The position numbers were made by a program, and so were the translations under genes. The notes under the pieces are model-generated. The model was given only the letters and a program-made list of their open reading frames with translations, was not told the origin of the DNA and ran no database searches. A stretch of 64,000 bases of DNA from Bacteroides coprosuis DSM 18011 (GTDB taxonomy: Bacteria > Bacteroidota > Bacteroidia > Bacteroidales > Bacteroidaceae), in the NCBI GenBank assembly GCA_000212915.1, contig CM001167.1:297780-361779 (forward strand), in the 5' to 3' direction. Every line of letters starts with the position of its first letter. Positions within the stretch are counted from its first letter, which is position 1. Shown here in pieces: positions 47,152-54,799 of the stretch.

Positions 47152-47215
47152 TACTAAAATAGTACTAAACCACTAAAAATAGTGATTAAAGTCCTAAAAT
47201 AGTAAAGCAAAAGTA
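47152..47215 (-). promoter_or_regulatory. Leader and -7 box of the DUF4254 operon, with repeated CTAAAATAGT motif
   Basis: CAAAAGTA at 47208-47215 reads TACTTTTG on the minus strand and fits TAnnTTTG. Between it and the ATG, CTAAAATAGT or CTAAAAATAGT occurs at 47154-47163, 47173-47183 and 47194-47203, about 20 bp apart. The repeats may be binding sites or chance in AT-rich DNA. Confidence 0.45.
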
Positions 47216-47256
47216 CTCAAATCTTTAATGTAAGCCAACTTATAGTCATAGAAATA

Positions 47257-47283
47257 GAAAAGCCCCTTAATAAGGGGCTTTTC
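47257..47283 (-). terminator. Terminator downstream of rpsO
   Basis: A 13-bp perfect stem (GAAAAGCCCCTTA / TAAGGGGCTTTTC) lies 24 bp beyond the rpsO stop. Confidence 0.9.
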
Positions 47284-47307
47284 AAAGTTCTTTTTCGACT
47301 TATTAGA

Positions 47308-47577
47308 TTATCTTCTAAGTCCTAGAGCCTTAACGATGCTACGATATCTTTCAATATCTACATCTTTTAAATAGTCTAGTAAACCACGACGTTTACCTAC
47401 TAGTCTTGTAAGAGCTCTCTCTGTGCTATAATCTTTTCTATTGAGCTTCATGTGCTCAGTTAGGTGAGAAATACGGTATGAAAACAATGCTATCTGAGCC
47501 TCAGCTGAGCCAGTATCAGTGTTAGACTTTCCGTACTTTTCAAAGATTTCTTGTTTTTTAGCTACGTCTAAATACAT
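47308..47577 (-). CDS. rpsO: Ribosomal protein uS15
   Basis: This 89-residue S15 binds 16S rRNA in the central domain of the 30S subunit. The signature TDTGSAEAQIALFSYRISHLTEHMKLNRKDYSTERALTRLVGKRRGLLDYLK is complete. A -7 box (CAAAGATA, 47621-47628) lies 44 bp upstream. It is a single-gene transcript with its own terminator, divergent from typA. Confidence 0.97.
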   Translation of the reverse strand: MYLDVAKKQEIFEKYGKSNTDTGSAEAQIALFSYRISHLTEHMKLNRKDYSTERALTRLVGKRRGLLDYLKDVDIERYRSIVKALGLRR

Positions 47578-47620
47578 AATTTTTAGCTTTTGTGATATAT
47601 ATAACTATTCTTTGAGCATG

Positions 47621-47628
47621 CAAAGATA
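47621..47628 (-). promoter_or_regulatory. Putative -7 box for rpsO
   Basis: CAAAGATA reads TATCTTTG on the minus strand and fits TAnnTTTG, 44 bp upstream of the rpsO ATG. Confidence 0.55.
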
Positions 47629-47704
47629 AGTATTCTTTTTAATATATTAGCATGATTATCAGAATATATTCGCTATTTACTCAAAATATCTAATCGCTTT
47701 TTCG

Positions 47705-47712
47705 TACCTTTG
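47705..47712 (+). promoter_or_regulatory. Putative -7 box for typA
   Basis: TACCTTTG fits TAnnTTTG and lies 20 bp before the typA ATG. No TTG is found at the standard spacing. Confidence 0.6.
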
Positions 47713-47732
47713 CAGGCAAATAATAGGTATTT

Positions 47733-49532
47733 ATGCAAAATATTAGAAATATTGCAATTATTGCCCATGTTGACCATGGTAAAACCACTTTAGTAGACCG
47801 CATGTTATCTGCAGGTCAACTATTTAGAGATAACCAATCTAGTGGCGAGTTGATATTGGATAACAATGACATCGAACGTGAGCGTGGTATAACCATATTA
47901 TCGAAGAACGTATCGATCAATTACAAAGGAACAAAAATCAATATTATTGATACTCCAGGGCACAGTGATTTTGGAGGAGAAGTTGAGCGCGTTTTAAATA
48001 TGGCAGATGGCTGTATTTTGCTAGCTGATGCTTTTGAAGGTCCTATGCCTCAAACTAGATTTGTTCTTCAAAAAGCTCTAGAGATTGGATTAAAGCCAAT
48101 CGTTGTTATTAATAAGGTGGATAAACAAAACTGTAGACCGGACGAAGTAAATGAAATGGTTTTCGACTTGATGTTTAATCTTGACGCAACTGAAGATCAA
48201 TTAAACTTCCCTACTCTATATGGTTCTGCTAAAAATGGCTGGATGAGCAAAAACTGGAAACAACCAACAGATAGCATTACTCCTTTGTTGGATTGCATCA
48301 TCGAAACCATTCCTTCACCTCAAGTATTAGAAGGTACTCCTCAAATGTTGATTACTTCTTTAGACTATTCTGCATATACAGGACGTATTGCGGTAGGTCG
48401 TGTACACAGAGGTACCCTAAAAGAAGGTATGAACATCACCTTATCTAAAAGAGATGGCTCTACCGTAAAATCAAAAATCAAAGAACTTCATGTTTTTGAA
48501 GGACTTGGTCGAGTAAAAGCTCAAGAAGTTTCTTCTGGCGATATATGTGCTATTGTAGGTGTTGATGGATTTGAAATTGGTGATACTATCTGCGATTATG
48601 AAAATCCAGAACCATTGGCTCCAATTAAAATTGATGAACCTACCATGAGTATGTTATTTACAATTAACGACTCTCCTTTCTTTGGTAAAGATGGTAAGTT
48701 TGTTACTTCTAGACATATTCACGAACGCTTGGTCAAAGAACTTGATAAAAACTTAGCTCTTCGTGTACAAAAGAGTGAAGAAGACGGAAAGTGGATTGTG
48801 TCTGGTCGTGGCGTGCTACACTTATCTGTACTTATTGAAACTATGCGCCGTGAAGGTTATGAGCTTCAAGTTGGTCAGCCTCAGGTTATTTTCAAACAAA
48901 TTGAGGGTCAAAGATGTGAACCAATTGAAGAGCTTACAATTAATGTTCCTGAAGAATACTCTAGCCGTATTATTGATATGGTAACTCGCCGTAAAGGTGA
49001 AATGGTTATGATGGAAAATACTGGAGACCGTATCAATCTACAATTTGATATGCCTTCTCGTGGTATTATTGGACTTCGTACCAATGTTCTTACAGCCTCA
49101 GCTGGTGAAGCTATTATGGCACACAGATTCAAAGAATATCAAGCATTCAAAGGTCCTATAGAACGTAGATCTAATGGATCAATGATTGCAATGGAAGCAG
49201 GTACAGCTTTTGCTTATGCCATAGACAAACTTCAAGATAGAGGTAAGTTCTTTATTTTCCCTCAAGAAGATGTTTATGCAGGACAAGTTGTGGGTGAACA
49301 TATTCATGAAAAAGATTTAGTAATCAATGTTACTAAATCTAAGAAGCTAACCAATATGCGTGCTTCAGGCTCTGATGATAAAGCATCTATCACTCCTCCT
49401 ATTCAATTCTCTCTAGAAGAAGCTTTAGAATATATCAAGGAAGATGAGTACGTAGAAGTTACTCCGAACCACATGCGTATGCGTAAAGTTATTCTTGATG
49501 AATTAGAACGAAAGAAAGCAAACAAACAGTAA
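47733..49532 (+). CDS. typA: GTP-binding ribosome-associated protein TypA/BipA
   Basis: This 599-residue translational GTPase has [37 protein letters not shown] and [14 protein letters not shown] in the G domain, and the TypA-type C-terminus with [17 protein letters not shown] and [18 protein letters not shown]. TypA/BipA assists ribosome assembly, mainly under stress or cold. It has its own promoter box and terminator and is divergent from rpsO. Confidence 0.97.
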   Translation: MQNIRNIAIIAHVDHGKTTLVDRMLSAGQLFRDNQSSGELILDNNDIERERGITILSKNVSINYKGTKINIIDTPGHSDFGGEVERVLNMADGCILLADAFEGPMPQTRFVLQKALEIGLKPIVVINKVDKQNCRPDEVNEMVFDLMFNLDATEDQLNFPTLYGSAKNGWMSKNWKQPTDSITPLLDCIIETIPSPQVLEGTPQMLITSLDYSAYTGRIAVGRVHRGTLKEGMNITLSKRDGSTVKSKIKELHVFEGLGRVKAQEVSSGDICAIVGVDGFEIGDTICDYENPEPLAPIKIDEPTMSMLFTINDSPFFGKDGKFVTSRHIHERLVKELDKNLALRVQKSEEDGKWIVSGRGVLHLSVLIETMRREGYELQVGQPQVIFKQIEGQRCEPIEELTINVPEEYSSRIIDMVTRRKGEMVMMENTGDRINLQFDMPSRGIIGLRTNVLTASAGEAIMAHRFKEYQAFKGPIERRSNGSMIAMEAGTAFAYAIDKLQDRGKFFIFPQEDVYAGQVVGEHIHEKDLVINVTKSKKLTNMRASGSDDKASITPPIQFSLEEALEYIKEDEYVEVTPNHMRMRKVILDELERKKANKQ

Positions 49533-49554
49533 TCTGTGTTGTTTTTTAGATATT

Positions 49555-49592
49555 AAAAAGAGTTGGTTAATTAAGTTTAACCAACTCTTTTT
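49555..49592 (+). terminator. Terminator of typA
   Basis: A 16-bp perfect stem (arms 49555-49570 and 49577-49592, core AGAGTTGGTTAA / TTAACCAACTCT) with a 6-nt loop and a T-tract lies 22 bp beyond the typA stop. Confidence 0.92.
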
Positions 49593-49700
49593 TATTTTAC
49601 CTGAATGTCTAGTCCTAACATAGCGTTACACTATACTCAAAACTATTATAAATTATAACCCTGACAAGATGAAGACATGACTAAGTCAAGATCTTATCAT

Positions 49701-49717
49701 GACACCGACATGTCATC
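49701..49717. repeat. Second copy of the GACACCGACATGTCATC repeat
   Basis: This 17-base sequence is identical to 25334-25350. Here it lies 70 bp left of IS copy 2; the other lies 91 bp left of IS copy 1. It is outside both elements. Confidence 0.55.
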
Positions 49718-49759
49718 ATCATATCCCTATGGGAAAGTCAATACATTGAAGAGAATGAA

Positions 49760-49786
49760 CATAGAAAAAGGCTATCTCGAAGTATT
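49760..49786. terminator. Left half of a terminator split by IS copy 2
   Basis: The arm 49760-49778 (core AAAAAGGCTATCTC) pairs perfectly over 19 bp with 51553-51571 (core GAGATAGCCTTTTT). The 8-bp duplicated GAAGTATT (49779-49786) is exactly the original loop. The intact hairpin was fully symmetrical and could end the leftward PAP2 operon and back up typA. Confidence 0.88.
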
Positions 49787-49834
49787 GAGGGCACTGAAAA
49801 AGTCTCCGTTTTAGATGGGTACTAACAAAAGAAT

Positions 49835-49872
49835 AATCTGGTAAAAGAAAATATACTTTCTTTTGCCAGATT
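49835..49872. terminator. Internal hairpin near the left end of IS copy 2
   Basis: It is the same 16-bp stem as at 25489-25526 in copy 1, downstream of the transposase stop. Confidence 0.65.
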
Positions 49873-49974
49873 TTCTTTTAAAAGCTCACGGATTGTTTTT
49901 GGAACACAAAACAGTCTTTTATTTAGGCTATAATAGGTTCTATTTACGATAAAAAAGCACTACTCCTTAGTAAA

Positions 49975-51426
49975 TCACATATTCAATTTGAGTATTCGCT
50001 TTAAATTCACAACGAAAATAGCCATCGCTCCTTGCATTTGCATATTTTTAATGCCATAGGAAGAGGCTCTGCCATATCCGTGTACATTTTTCAGTTCACT
50101 ATTCTTAGCTTCAACTTTATATCTGTGTTTTGACTTCTCTCTAAAGTAATCTGATTCCTGAAAAGTCATTTGATCTCTGTGCTCATCAGATTTAATGGTT
50201 ACAGCATAAGTTTTAGACTTTGCCCCAGGCTTATAACAACCATCTTTAAGAGCACAAGTTTTACATTTTTCAATATCAAAAAGGTATGTATAAGTTTGAT
50301 TTTTACCACTGTTCTTTTTCCCTTGACGTGCTTTTCTAATAGCTAAGTGACCAGCTGGGCATACGAACATTCCTGCATCCTTATTGTAGTCAAACTTATC
50401 TTCTTGCTTCCTATGACCTTGAGTAATCCCTGGATTCAATTTGGCAACAACTTTTATACCTTGTTCATTTGCTAATTTTAAATTTTCCTTTCCTGAATAT
50501 GCGGTATCACCAATAATTGTGTTGACTTGAATTCCATTTTGCTTGCTTATCTTTAATAATTCTGGAAGCTGGGGACCATCTCCCTTTTCTGCTGAGGTGA
50601 TGGTTGCTGCCGTAATAATTCGTTCTTCTGTTATAGCTATATGAGTTTTGAATCCAAAGAATGAGGAGTCAGAACTTTTATGACCTGTCCGTGCATCAGT
50701 ATCTTTAGATAACGTATAATGATCTTTTGTGTCTTCAATTGCTTCTTTTAATAGATTGAGCTTCTCCTTAACCTTGGGCAATGAGCTCAATGCAAGATCT
50801 GATCCTATTTCCTTTTCAAGCTTATCACAATAATCAAGTTCACTTGATAAATCATTGTTTTCATTCTTTGGGGGTAAACTTCCTTGCTTTACTTGATTTA
50901 CGGAATAAACGACCTTACGAACTTGTTTAGCTCGTTCTTTAAGAACATCTATTGGTGAGATTGGATTGGAGCGGGAAAGTGTATGGGTAGCGTCTACAAT
51001 AATGGACTTAGATTGAATAATACCTTTTTCAATAGCTATGGAAACAGTCTTGCTTATCAATAAATTGAGTAGGTCTGTATCTTTTAAACGAAGCTTCCTA
51101 AATTTAGTAAGCGAGCTGGGATTGATAACTTCATCCTCTGGAGTCATTTCTAGAAAGTATTTAAAGGACATATCATAACCAGAGCGTTCTACTACATCGA
51201 CATCAGAGATATTATAGATAGTTTTGAGTAGTAAGTATTTGAACATACGGATGGGACTTTCCGCATTTCTACCATTATTATGGCAATACTTTTCGACTAG
51301 CTCATCATATACAAAAGTAAAATCGATTAGCTCATTTATTTTACGAAGTAAATTGTCTTTAGGAATTACTAAATCGTACAAATCTGAATATGAGCTTAGC
51401 TGAAGTTTTTGTTGTTGTACTAACAT
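49975..51426 (-). CDS. IS1182-family transposase (copy 2)
   Basis: This 483-residue DDE transposase is identical in sequence to the one at 25629-27080, with Asp145, Asp307 and Glu439/444 as probable catalytic residues. Absence of any protein difference implies very recent transposition or gene conversion between the two copies. Confidence 0.93.
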   Translation of the reverse strand: MLVQQQKLQLSSYSDLYDLVIPKDNLLRKINELIDFTFVYDELVEKYCHNNGRNAESPIRMFKYLLLKTIYNISDVDVVERSGYDMSFKYFLEMTPEDEVINPSSLTKFRKLRLKDTDLLNLLISKTVSIAIEKGIIQSKSIIVDATHTLSRSNPISPIDVLKERAKQVRKVVYSVNQVKQGSLPPKNENNDLSSELDYCDKLEKEIGSDLALSSLPKVKEKLNLLKEAIEDTKDHYTLSKDTDARTGHKSSDSSFFGFKTHIAITEERIITAATITSAEKGDGPQLPELLKISKQNGIQVNTIIGDTAYSGKENLKLANEQGIKVVAKLNPGITQGHRKQEDKFDYNKDAGMFVCPAGHLAIRKARQGKKNSGKNQTYTYLFDIEKCKTCALKDGCYKPGAKSKTYAVTIKSDEHRDQMTFQESDYFREKSKHRYKVEAKNSELKNVHGYGRASSYGIKNMQMQGAMAIFVVNLKRILKLNM

Positions 51427-51457
51427 ATAAGTGCTTGAATATTACACTTAAAGATAC

Positions 51458-51508
51458 AAAAAAACAGCAGATAACTGGTAATCAAACCAATGTATTTGCT
51501 GCTTTTTT
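51458..51508 (-). terminator. Inward-facing terminator at the right end of IS copy 2
   Basis: The same hairpin with a minus-strand U-tract as at 27112-27162 of copy 1. It would stop read-through from the PAP2 operon before the transposase start at 51426. Confidence 0.7.
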
Positions 51509-51544
51509 AAAGAATTAATTCATAAGGACTTTTTCAGTGCCCTC

Positions 51545-51571
51545 GAAGTATTGAGATAGCCTTTTTCTATG
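51545..51571. terminator. Right half of the terminator split by IS copy 2
   Basis: Bases 51545-51552 repeat GAAGTATT, and 51553-51571 is the perfect complement of 49760-49778. It begins 20 bp beyond the PAP2-family stop codon. Confidence 0.88.
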
Positions 51572-51590
51572 CTATATTCTTACTTTAAGT

Positions 51591-52580
51591 CTACTTAGAA
51601 ATCGTATAACACTTTAAGGAAAAATCATTTTGTTTAAAAAAAGAATTATAGCCATACAACACCACTCCGTATATTATAAAAGCAGAAACAAACCCTGCTA
51701 AAACATCAATGGCATAGTGAGCCTGAATATATACAGTTGCTCCACAAAGCAAGAGATAAAAAGGAAACATAAAGCCAAAAATACTTTTATTTACCCTCCA
51801 TGCTAATATCATTAAGATGGTAGATATCCCAACATGAGAGCTAGGAAAAGCTGCTGTAGGACGTTCTCCTACTTGCTGAGACGTCTCAACCAACTGACAA
51901 AATAATCCCTTTTCAGTATATGGACCAACATGAAGTGTCTGACTATAATTAAAAAAATCACCAATAGAAGGAAAGACTCCAGCGTGTACATTGTCTAGAC
52001 CAATTGCAGGAAAATAAAACTGAGGACCAGCTACTGGAATAAAAATATATAGAAAATAGTAGAGGAAGAAAGATCCAACAAGTATAAAAGCTACTTTACT
52101 AAACTCCTCATAGCGTTGAAAAAAATAGGCTAAAGTAACCAAAGCAATCATAGGGTAGTAAGAAAAATAGCCCATATTAAAAGCCTCACTAATCCATAGT
52201 TTAGGATATTGAACACTAAACTCCAATGCAGGTTGAAAACCGAACAAGCTTTGCTCTATAGTAGCAAAGACATGGTCTAGGTTTTGGAATAATCTATTAA
52301 ATTCATAAGTATCAGGATACCAATAAGACAGTAACCCCATTTGGAATCCGACACGAACCAAAACCATCAATTTATTAGGCCACCATGCACCCAGTAATGA
52401 AAGCCCCAATGTAATACCTACAATAGCAAATCGTTCCAACAACATTTGGATAGGATGATCCATTCTTGGAAAAAGAATGAGTATCATAATTCCTGTTATT
52501 AAACTATATGCTAGTGAAATCTTTTCAACACTAAAAAGATTTCTTTTCACTCCAATAGCCTTTGTCAACTCTAAATCCAT
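51591..52580 (-). CDS. PAP2-superfamily membrane phosphatase/phosphotransferase (Aur1-like)
   Basis: This 329-residue polytopic protein has the PAP2 motifs AAFPSSHVGIS and AHYAIDVLAGF, which hold the catalytic His residues. The upstream GPQFYFPAIG and RPTAAFPSSH arrangement and long membrane segments resemble eukaryote-type inositolphosphotransferases of the Aur1 group rather than small PgpB-type phosphatases. A role in inositol- or ethanolamine-phosphoryl sphingolipid synthesis is therefore possible; a simple lipid phosphatase is the alternative. It overlaps the SDR gene by 10 bp. Confidence 0.8.
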   Translation of the reverse strand: MDLELTKAIGVKRNLFSVEKISLAYSLITGIMILILFPRMDHPIQMLLERFAIVGITLGLSLLGAWWPNKLMVLVRVGFQMGLLSYWYPDTYEFNRLFQNLDHVFATIEQSLFGFQPALEFSVQYPKLWISEAFNMGYFSYYPMIALVTLAYFFQRYEEFSKVAFILVGSFFLYYFLYIFIPVAGPQFYFPAIGLDNVHAGVFPSIGDFFNYSQTLHVGPYTEKGLFCQLVETSQQVGERPTAAFPSSHVGISTILMILAWRVNKSIFGFMFPFYLLLCGATVYIQAHYAIDVLAGFVSAFIIYGVVLYGYNSFFKQNDFSLKCYTISK

Positions 52581-53578
52581 TTTTCTTTTTTATACCAATC
52601 GACAGCTTCCTCAACACCCTTCTCTAACTTATATTTAGGCTCATAACCTAACTCTTCAATGGTTGGAGTTATGTCACATCTCCAGTTTCGCTGTTTCATA
52701 ATCTTATACTTATCAGAATTCAAAGTACTACTTTTACCAAGAATCCCTGAAATAAATTCAGCGCACAAAGATATTACTTTTAAGATAATTAGGGGACTTT
52801 TTATGTGAAGAACAAATGGGATCCCTAATTCTTTTTGAATTAAATCAGAAAAAGCTCTACTGCTATATACCTCTCCATCAGTTACTGAGTAGGCTCTACG
52901 CACTACTTTTTTCTCAATCGCCAAAAAAATAGCCTCAACAAGATCTTTCACATAAACAAATGTAAGATCTTGCCTTTTATACCCTACAGAAAAGTCTATA
53001 TGCCCTTTAATAGACTTTACCATAAGGAAGTAATCGCTTTCACGCGGACCATAAACTCCTGTTGGTCTAAATATAACAAAGGGAAAATCAACTAAGCTTT
53101 CAAGATACCTCTCTGATTTCAGTTTGCTTAATCCATAAGCCGTATTAGGCTTTTTTATATCATCTTCAGCAATCGGTTGATAAGATTTCTCATGAATAGG
53201 ACCAAAAACACTTAGAGTACTTATATAAAGGAATTGTTTTGGAACCATCTCTAGCTCAATAAGAACATCTACAAAATCTTTCGTTTGCTGATAATTGACT
53301 TCTATAAAGTCATTTTTACTTATGCATTTAGTCACTCCTGCACAATGCACGATGTAATCAAAGTTGCCATTATCTTTTTTGAATAAACTCAATACTTCCC
53401 TAAGTTTTTGCTTATCTGAAAAGTCTAACTCAATAAAATTAATTCGATTATCAATTAGATATCTTTTACTACTAGTAGACCTTATCCCAGCAAAGGTTTC
53501 TAAGCCTTTTTCAACTGCAGCTTCAGTAATAAAGCTTCCAATAAAGCCACTGGCTCCTGTAACAAGTATTTTCGCCAT
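52571..53578 (-). CDS. NAD(P)-dependent epimerase/dehydratase-type SDR
   Basis: This 335-residue extended short-chain dehydrogenase has a Rossmann motif GASGFIGSFI near the N-terminus and the catalytic YGLSKLKSERYL, with Tyr and Lys. It resembles 3-beta-hydroxysteroid-dehydrogenase-like or sugar epimerases. It overlaps the CDF gene by 1 bp (TAATG) and the PAP2 gene by 10 bp, so the three are translationally coupled. With a PAP2 partner, a lipid substrate (for example a keto-sphingoid or ceramide) is conceivable, but nothing in the sequence proves it. Confidence 0.82.
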   Translation of the reverse strand: MAKILVTGASGFIGSFITEAAVEKGLETFAGIRSTSSKRYLIDNRINFIELDFSDKQKLREVLSLFKKDNGNFDYIVHCAGVTKCISKNDFIEVNYQQTKDFVDVLIELEMVPKQFLYISTLSVFGPIHEKSYQPIAEDDIKKPNTAYGLSKLKSERYLESLVDFPFVIFRPTGVYGPRESDYFLMVKSIKGHIDFSVGYKRQDLTFVYVKDLVEAIFLAIEKKVVRRAYSVTDGEVYSSRAFSDLIQKELGIPFVLHIKSPLIILKVISLCAEFISGILGKSSTLNSDKYKIMKQRNWRCDITPTIEELGYEPKYKLEKGVEEAVDWYKKEKWI

Positions 53579-54480
53579 TATTTATCTGGTTCTATATGTA
53601 TATTGATGTAAGTATTCTGACCAAACTTCTTTCTTAACCGAACTTCTACTTCATCAGAGAAACTATGTGCTTCACGCAAATTTAAATTTCCATTAATTAA
53701 AATATCAAATTCTATGGCATAATAATTTCCAATTCTACGAGTACGGAGTTCTTGAACTCCCTTAACACCATCAACAGAACTAGCTATTTTTATAATTTCA
53801 CCCTCAGTATCACAAGGCAGAGAACGTTCAAGAAGTTCATCCAAGCACGAAGTTAGCAATTTTATTGCCTCAATTATAATCAAAACACTAACAACTATTG
53901 CAGCAATCGGGTCTAAAATACTCCAATTCTTCCCTAGTAGTATAGCTCCACCAATACCAATTGTAGTACCAATAGAAGATAGAGCATCACTTCTATGATG
54001 CCAAGCATTGGCTATCACAGCTTGAGACTCTATCTTTCTCCCTACCCTAATCGTATACTGATATAGTAATTCTTTAGAAACCAAAGAAAGTATTGCAGCA
54101 ATAAGAGCAATCATTGTTGGAGAAGCAAGAGATTCTTTTTTCACTAATACAGCATAAATATCTACCCCTCCACTCCACATAATACCAACACCTACCATCA
54201 ATAAAAAAATACCTATTATAGCTGTAGCCAATGTTTCATACTTACCATGACCAAAATCATGATTTTCATCTTGTGGCCTACTCGAAATTCTAACAAAGAC
54301 AATGACTATAAAGTCTGTAATGAAATCTGTTAATGAATGGACGGCATCAGCAATCATTGCAGAACTTCTACCAAAAAAGCCTGCTATAAATTTGAATATC
54401 ATCAAAGCAAAGTTTATAATACTACCTTGCAAAGTGACCTTATATATCTCTTTTTCTCTGTTACTTATTTTCTTAATCAT
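53578..54480 (-). CDS. Cation diffusion facilitator (CDF) metal exporter
   Basis: This 300-residue protein has six membrane helices with the metal motifs SSAMIADAVHSLTDF (helix 2) and NAWHHRSDALSS (helix 5), followed by a cytosolic ferredoxin-like C-terminal domain. CDF proteins export Zn2+, Fe2+, Co2+ or Mn2+ in exchange for protons. The DxxxD/HxxxD pattern does not settle the metal by eye. It is first in the coupled CDF-SDR-PAP2 operon. Confidence 0.9.
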   Translation of the reverse strand: MIKKISNREKEIYKVTLQGSIINFALMIFKFIAGFFGRSSAMIADAVHSLTDFITDFIVIVFVRISSRPQDENHDFGHGKYETLATAIIGIFLLMVGVGIMWSGGVDIYAVLVKKESLASPTMIALIAAILSLVSKELLYQYTIRVGRKIESQAVIANAWHHRSDALSSIGTTIGIGGAILLGKNWSILDPIAAIVVSVLIIIEAIKLLTSCLDELLERSLPCDTEGEIIKIASSVDGVKGVQELRTRRIGNYYAIEFDILINGNLNLREAHSFSDEVEVRLRKKFGQNTYINIHIEPDK

Positions 54481-54799
54481 AATTTATAAACATTGGATAA
54501 CTAAAAATAGTTACTAAAATAGATGAATTCTTTCGCGTTTTAACAGGAACCAACTTAAATTCTCCTTAAGATTAAGAGAACTACACAATCGATAAATTGT
54601 TATACACATATAATATTTACTTTCAATTGTATCTCATATAAATAAAATAAAGCGAGCTGTTAATAAAAAATTAAATGGTTTGAAGTGCTATTTAAACGAT
54701 ATCTAGACTTATATTTTATGTTTATAAGAGAGATAAAGTAGTTTTATTTATTTACTTTGTTAAAAAGAAAGATTAAAATACAGTATAAAATACCATTAT
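54481..54799. other. Intergenic region between divergent CDF operon and rnr
   Basis: This 319-bp AT-rich region has no credible gene and should hold both divergent promoters. TTTACTTTG about 45 bp upstream of rnr resembles the -7 box with one base missing. No other motif was recognised. Confidence 0.45.

Larger units (their letters stand above)
49787..51544 (-). mobile_element. IS1182-family insertion sequence, copy 2
   Basis: This 1758-bp element has perfect 18-bp terminal inverted repeats (GAGGGCACTGAAAAAGTC and complement), the 8-bp direct repeat GAAGTATT on both sides, and one transposase gene. The internal sequence matches copy 1 wherever I compared it, and every internal coordinate is offset by exactly 24,346 bp. 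It splits the loop of a terminator hairpin. Confidence 0.95.

Noticed and set aside
25441-51544. Composite transposon made by the two IS copies
   Set aside because: Each copy has its own different 8-bp target duplication (AAACAAAT and GAAGTATT), so they inserted independently, and the block between holds core genes.
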